Shown in pieces: positions 60,009-64,000 of a DNA stretch of 64,000 nt (its first letter is position 1; each line of letters starts with the position of its first letter). The stretch spans positions 930,001-994,000 of the forward strand of contig NZ_CP133111.1 of assembly GCF_033001325.1 (NCBI RefSeq). Direction: 5' to 3'. Source of the stretch: Rhodopseudomonas sp. BAL398. GTDB taxonomy: Bacteria > Pseudomonadota > Alphaproteobacteria > Rhizobiales > Xanthobacteraceae. Below the pieces are notes generated by a model, which saw nothing but the letters and a program-made list of their open reading frames with translations, ran no database searches and was not told the DNA's origin. A program made the translations under genes and the position numbers.

Positions 60009-60803
60009 ATGACGCAGCCTGCAAAGGTCCAAGAGCCCTCCATGGAGGAGATTTTGGCGTCGATTCGCCGTATCATCGCCGACGACGAAGCAAAGCCGGC
60101 TGCGACACCACCCTCGCCAGTTCCGGCGGCGAAGCCCGAAGCTGCGAAGCCGGTGGCGCCGGCCCCGAAGCCTGCGGCGATGAGCAATGATGCGCCCGCT
60201 GCGCCGGCTCCCAAAGCCGCGGCCGCACCGCCCAAGCCCGTCACGGCAGCTGCGAAACCAGAGCCGACGCCGCCTCCGGCACCGCCGGCCAAGGCCAGCA
60301 ACGATCAGGACGATATCGACGCCTTGCTAGCCGGACTCGACGCCACGACAACCGAAGACGAGGTGAGGCCGCCGCAGCCGGACGGCGACGTCTTCGAGCT
60401 CACCGACGACATGGCGCTACCGGACCCGCCGACCCCGTTGCCGGGGCCGTCTTATCAGAAGCAGGCGATTGCGGCCGATCTCGAATTCGCCGAGGCGACG
60501 CCACCGATCCAGCCGCCGCGTGAGCCGGCCTTCGAAGCCCCGCCGGAGCGGGCGGTCGAAGCGGAACACTGGGCATCCGAACCGGCACCACAGCAAATGC
60601 TGTCACGCTCGACCGCCTCGGCGGTGGAATCGGCATTCAATTCGCTGGCCAACACCGTGCTCAGCAATAACGCCCGCACGCTGGAAGATCTGGTCAAGGA
60701 AATGCTGCGGCCGATGCTGAAATCTTGGCTCGACGACAATTTGCCGACGATGGTCGAGCGCATCGTCAAGGCCGAAATCGAACGGGTCTCCCGCGGCCGC
60801 TGA
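60009..60803 (+). CDS. popZ: PopZ-like polar organising protein (DUF2497)
   Basis: A protein of 264 residues. The N-terminal helix PSMEEILASIRRIIADDE (about 10-27) and the C-terminal helices TLEDLVKEMLRPMLKSWLDDNLPTMVERIVKAEIERV (about 222-260) are the two conserved parts of PopZ. They are joined by a disordered Pro/Ala/Glu-rich linker (about 30-190), here rich in PAAKPEAAKPVAP-type repeats. PopZ forms pole-localised assemblies that anchor the chromosome origin in alphaproteobacteria. It lies upstream of valS, a usual neighbour. The ATG at 60009 follows GGAG; a GTG four codons earlier is possible. Confidence 0.9.
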   Translation: MTQPAKVQEPSMEEILASIRRIIADDEAKPAATPPSPVPAAKPEAAKPVAPAPKPAAMSNDAPAAPAPKAAAAPPKPVTAAAKPEPTPPPAPPAKASNDQDDIDALLAGLDATTTEDEVRPPQPDGDVFELTDDMALPDPPTPLPGPSYQKQAIAADLEFAEATPPIQPPREPAFEAPPERAVEAEHWASEPAPQQMLSRSTASAVESAFNSLANTVLSNNARTLEDLVKEMLRPMLKSWLDDNLPTMVERIVKAEIERVSRGR

Positions 60804-60937
60804 AACGGCCGGGCGGTTCGCGCAGCGAATTGATGGCCCCGTTGTGGTTGACTTGCGCCGCGCCGGAAGGTTTCTAGCCGCATGAGGCGGGTGCTTTCCG
60901 CGCGCTGCCGGACGCCTTTCGGCTTGATTGCATTGCC

Positions 60938-63808
60938 ATGATCGAAAAAAACTACCAGCCCGCCGAGATCGAAACGCGCATCGCGCGCGCCTGGGAAGAC
61001 GCCGGAGCCTTCAAGGCCGGTCGTGCCGACCGCCGCGACGCCGAGCCGTTCGCCATCGTGATCCCGCCGCCCAACGTCACCGGCTCGCTGCATATGGGCC
61101 ACGCGCTCAACAATACGCTGCAGGACGTGCTGTGCCGGTTCGAGCGGATGCGCGGCCGCGACGTGCTGTGGCAGCCCGGAACCGATCATGCCGGCATCGC
61201 CACCCAGATGGTGGTCGAGCGGCAGCTGATGGAGCGCCAGGAGCCGAGCCGGCGCGACATGGGCCGCGAGAAATTTCTCGAACGGGTGTGGCAGTGGAAG
61301 GCGGAAAGCGGCGGCGTCATCGTCAACCAGCTGAAGCGGCTCGGCGCCTCCTGCGACTGGTCGCGCGAGCGCTTCACCATGGACGAGGGGCTGTCCCGCG
61401 CCGTCGTCAAGGTGTTCGTGCAGCTGCACCGCGAGGGCCTGATCTACAAGGACAAGCGCCTTGTGAACTGGGACCCGAAGCTGCTCACCGCGATCTCCGA
61501 TCTCGAAGTGCAGCAGATCGAGGTCAAGGGCCATTTGTGGTATCTGCGCTACCCGATCGAGGGCGCGACCTTCGACCCGGCCGATCCCGACAGCTTCATC
61601 GTCGTGGCCACGACGCGGCCGGAGACCATGCTGGGCGACAGCGCCGTCGCCGTCAGTCCGGACGACTATCGTTACAGCCACGCGGTTGGGCGCAATGTCG
61701 TGTTGCCGCTGGTCGGCCGCAAGATTCCGATCGTCAGCGACGAATACACCGATCCCGAGAAGGGCTCGGGCGCGGTGAAGATCACGCCGGCGCATGACTT
61801 CAACGATTTCGAGGTCGGTCGCCGTCACAATCTGCGCCAGATCAGCATCCTCGATACCGAAGGCCGGCTCGATCTGGTCGACAACGAAGCCTATCTGCAC
61901 GGCCTGCCGGAAGGCGCCGCGGAATTCGCCGCCGAGATGCACGGCATCGAGCGCTTCGCCGCGCGCAAAGCGATCCTGGCGCGGCTGGAGGAGTTCGGCT
62001 TCCTCGAGAAGGTCGAGCCCAACACCCATATGGTGCCGCATGGCGACCGTTCCGGCGTGGTGATCGAGCCCTATCTCACCGACCAGTGGTATGTCGACGC
62101 CAAGACGATGGCAGCGCCCGCGATCGCAGCGGTGCGCTCCGGCGCCACCGCCTTCGTGCCGAAGAATTGGGAGAAGACCTATTTCGAATGGATGGACAAT
62201 ATCCAGCCCTGGTGCATCTCGCGGCAATTGTGGTGGGGCCATCAGATTCCGGCCTGGTACGGCCCGGACGGCAAGGTGTTCGTCGCCGAGACCGAGGAAG
62301 AGGCGGTCGGCAACGCGCTCGGCTATTATGTCGAGCAGGAAGTGCTGACGCCCGAGCAGGCGCATGACATGGCGGAGGACGCCGGCAAGCGCGACGGCTT
62401 CATCACCCGCGACGAAGACGTGCTCGACACCTGGTTTTCCTCGGCGCTGTGGCCGTTCTCGACACTCGGCTGGCCCGACGACGACGCCGACGTCAAGCGC
62501 TACTACCCGACCAATGTGCTGGTCACCGGCTTCGACATCATCTTCTTCTGGGTCGCCCGGATGATGATGATGGGCATGCACTTCATGAAGGATGTGCCGT
62601 TCCCCACCGTCTACATCCACGCCCTGGTCCGCGACGAGAAGGGCGCCAAGATGTCGAAGTCGAAGGGCAACGTCATCGATCCCTTGCACCTGATCGACGA
62701 TTACGGCGCCGACGCGCTGCGCTTCACGCTGGCGGCGATGGCGGCGCAGGGCCGCGACATCAAGCTGGCGCCGCAGCGGGTCGAGGGCTATCGCAATTTC
62801 GCGACCAAGCTGTGGAACGCCAGCCGCTTCGCCGAGATGAACGAATGCGCGCTGCCTGAAGGCTTCGACTACAAGACCGCCAAGCAGACGCTGAACCGCT
62901 GGATCGCGCACGAGACCGTGGCGGCGACCCGCGAGGTCACCGAGGCGATCGAGGCCTATCGCTTCAACGACGCCGCGGGCGCGGCGTATCGCTTCGTCTG
63001 GAACGTGTATTGCGACTGGTACCTCGAACTCGCCAAGCCGGTGATGATGGGCGAGGACGGCGCCGCCAAGACCGAGACCCGGGCGATGGTGGCGTGGGCG
63101 CGCGACGAAATCCTCAAGCTGCTGCACCCGTTCATGCCGTTCATCACCGAGGAATTATGGGCGGTGACCGCGCCGCGCGACGGGTTGTTGGCGCTGGCGC
63201 CGTGGTCACGCAAGCGCGGGCCGTCGGCCGAGGAATTGTCGCTGCTGGCGGCGTCGGTGGCCGGCGATCCGGTGGCGATGCCGACCATCATCAACATGCC
63301 GGAGCCGGCGGCGGATTTCCGCGACGACGCCGCCGAGGCCGAGATCGGCTGGGTGGTCGATCTGGTCACCGCGATCCGCTCGCTGCGCGCCGAGATGAAC
63401 ATCGTGCCGGCGACGCTGACGCCGCTGATGCTGATCAAGGCGTCCCCCGACATGCAGGCCCGGGCGCAGCGCTGGAGCGACGTGATCAAGCGGCTGGCGC
63501 GGGTCGGCGAGATCTCCTTCGCCAACGCCGCGCCGCAGGGCGCGGTGCAACTCTTGGTGCGCGGCGAAGTCGCGGCCTTGCCGCTCAAGGGCCTGATCGA
63601 TCTGACGGCGGAGAAGGCCCGGCTCGACAAGGAACTGGCGAAGGCCGAGGCCGACATCAAGCGGGTCGACGCCAAGCTCGGAAACGAGAAATTCATCGCC
63701 AACGCGCCGGACGAAATCGTCGAGGAGGAAAAGGACAAGCACGCGGCGGCCGTCGCGCGCAAAGCCAAGATCGCCGAGGCGCTGGAGCGGCTCAAGACCG
63801 TGGGGTGA
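60938..63808 (+). CDS. valS: Valyl-tRNA synthetase
   Basis: A protein of 956 residues, normal for ValS. The class I signatures are PPPNVTGSLHMGHALNN with HMGH at 52-55, and KMSKS at 571-575 (GAKMSKSKGNVIDP). The editing domain (about 190-330) has ATTRPETMLGDSAVAV and GSGAVKITPAHDFNDFEVG. The anticodon-binding domain follows, and the C-terminal 70 residues are the ValS coiled coil (EKARLDKELAKAEADIKRVD). It charges tRNA-Val in the cytoplasm. The start MIEKNYQPAEIETRI fits homologues. Confidence 0.97.
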   Translation: MIEKNYQPAEIETRIARAWEDAGAFKAGRADRRDAEPFAIVIPPPNVTGSLHMGHALNNTLQDVLCRFERMRGRDVLWQPGTDHAGIATQMVVERQLMERQEPSRRDMGREKFLERVWQWKAESGGVIVNQLKRLGASCDWSRERFTMDEGLSRAVVKVFVQLHREGLIYKDKRLVNWDPKLLTAISDLEVQQIEVKGHLWYLRYPIEGATFDPADPDSFIVVATTRPETMLGDSAVAVSPDDYRYSHAVGRNVVLPLVGRKIPIVSDEYTDPEKGSGAVKITPAHDFNDFEVGRRHNLRQISILDTEGRLDLVDNEAYLHGLPEGAAEFAAEMHGIERFAARKAILARLEEFGFLEKVEPNTHMVPHGDRSGVVIEPYLTDQWYVDAKTMAAPAIAAVRSGATAFVPKNWEKTYFEWMDNIQPWCISRQLWWGHQIPAWYGPDGKVFVAETEEEAVGNALGYYVEQEVLTPEQAHDMAEDAGKRDGFITRDEDVLDTWFSSALWPFSTLGWPDDDADVKRYYPTNVLVTGFDIIFFWVARMMMMGMHFMKDVPFPTVYIHALVRDEKGAKMSKSKGNVIDPLHLIDDYGADALRFTLAAMAAQGRDIKLAPQRVEGYRNFATKLWNASRFAEMNECALPEGFDYKTAKQTLNRWIAHETVAATREVTEAIEAYRFNDAAGAAYRFVWNVYCDWYLELAKPVMMGEDGAAKTETRAMVAWARDEILKLLHPFMPFITEELWAVTAPRDGLLALAPWSRKRGPSAEELSLLAASVAGDPVAMPTIINMPEPAADFRDDAAEAEIGWVVDLVTAIRSLRAEMNIVPATLTPLMLIKASPDMQARAQRWSDVIKRLARVGEISFANAAPQGAVQLLVRGEVAALPLKGLIDLTAEKARLDKELAKAEADIKRVDAKLGNEKFIANAPDEIVEEEKDKHAAAVARKAKIAEALERLKTVG

Positions 63809-63882
63809 GGACCGTTGCTGCGCGGTCAGAGTCTCTCGGTCGACGAACATGAGCAAGGCTCTCCACGTGATCACTTTTGAGA

Positions 63883-64000
63883 TCAGTCGAGGGCCTTTGC
63901 GTTCTCCAGACGAGAGACGACCGCCTCCAGATGAGCAGAGGCGATTGCGTCCAGCTCGCTGCCGAGCATCCGCAGACGACCGGTCTGGTGAACGATGAGC
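63883..64000 (-). CDS. 3' end of an unidentified gene (cut by window edge)
   Basis: A minus-strand frame enters from the right edge and ends at the TGA at 63883-63885. The visible 38 residues read LIVHQTGRLRMLGSELDAIA followed by SAHLEAVVSRLENAKALD. They look like an amphipathic helical C-terminus. The gene is convergent with valS. There is too little sequence to name a family; it may also be a chance frame. Confidence 0.4.
   Translation of the reverse strand, partial: LIVHQTGRLRMLGSELDAIASAHLEAVVSRLENAKALD

Noticed and set aside
60455-63127. Minus-strand open frame of 890 codons opposite valS and popZ
   Set aside because: Spans two unrelated plus-strand genes, lacks motifs and has shadow-type composition.
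1-64000. CRISPR arrays, insertion sequences, phage genes or replication origins
   Set aside because: No regularly spaced direct repeats, transposase- or integrase-like frames, or DnaA-box clusters were noticed.

Overview
The window is GC-rich, gene-dense chromosomal DNA from an alphaproteobacterium. The best fit is the Bradyrhizobiaceae/Nitrobacteraceae (Rhodopseudomonas palustris or Bradyrhizobium-like). Supporting signs are the aapJQMP general amino-acid transporter next to a metC-like gene, a PopZ homologue upstream of valS, a DUF6481 gene, an MXKDX-repeat protein, and intergenic palindromes of the kind common in that family. I saw no insertion sequence, phage gene, CRISPR array or rRNA operon. 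Species assignment is inference from gene content.

Layout, left to right. 1-1731 (minus): dctPQM TRAP carboxylate transporter, cut by the window edge. 2.0-4.8 kb: small MXKDX-repeat secreted protein, DUF6481 protein, secreted FKBP prolyl isomerase and a two-gene ThrE-type amino-acid exporter. 4.9-5.95 kb: LysR regulator. 6.1-9.7 kb (minus): ackA-pta, acetate to acetyl-CoA. 9.9-13.8 kb (minus): atoDAEB, short-chain fatty acid/acetoacetate catabolism. It diverges from atoSC (14.3-17.6 kb), a two-component system whose regulator carries the sigma-54 contact motif GAFTGA. The intergenic region has a textbook -24/-12 promoter facing atoD and an upstream dyad, so the regulatory circuit can be read from the DNA. 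18.0-21.1 kb: CitMHS transporter plus a split AtuA-type protein pair of unknown pathway.

21.25-32.7 kb is a cell-envelope island. It holds tRNA-Arg, a giant alpha-2-macroglobulin with thioester motif translationally coupled to penicillin-binding protein 1C, then a GT39 glycosyltransferase, a PAP2 phosphatase, a GT2 polyprenyl-phosphate sugar synthase and a LAB_N membrane protein. The last four look like a lipid A or envelope-glycan remodelling set. 32.8-38.8 kb: metC-like gene (minus) and aapJQMP (plus). 38.8-39.4 kb: no gene, but a palindromic repeat and an approximately 400-bp block of nested inverted repeats.

39.6-45.3 kb: NifX/NifB-superfamily protein, cysK, and a tightly coupled minus-strand operon of COG2907-type flavoprotein, DUF1365 protein and cyclopropane-fatty-acid synthase, which suggests membrane-lipid modification. 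45.7-54.8 kb: a complete RND efflux system (outer-membrane factor, adaptor and two inner-membrane pumps, MdtABC-like). 54.8-57.1 kb: DTW-domain tRNA modification enzyme, tRNA-Cys, three small unknown proteins and tRNA-Asn. 57.4-63.8 kb: PCMT-family protein, TolC, PopZ and ValS, then the 3' end of an unidentified minus-strand gene at the right edge.

All functional names are from reading the translated sequence and motifs; no database search was possible.
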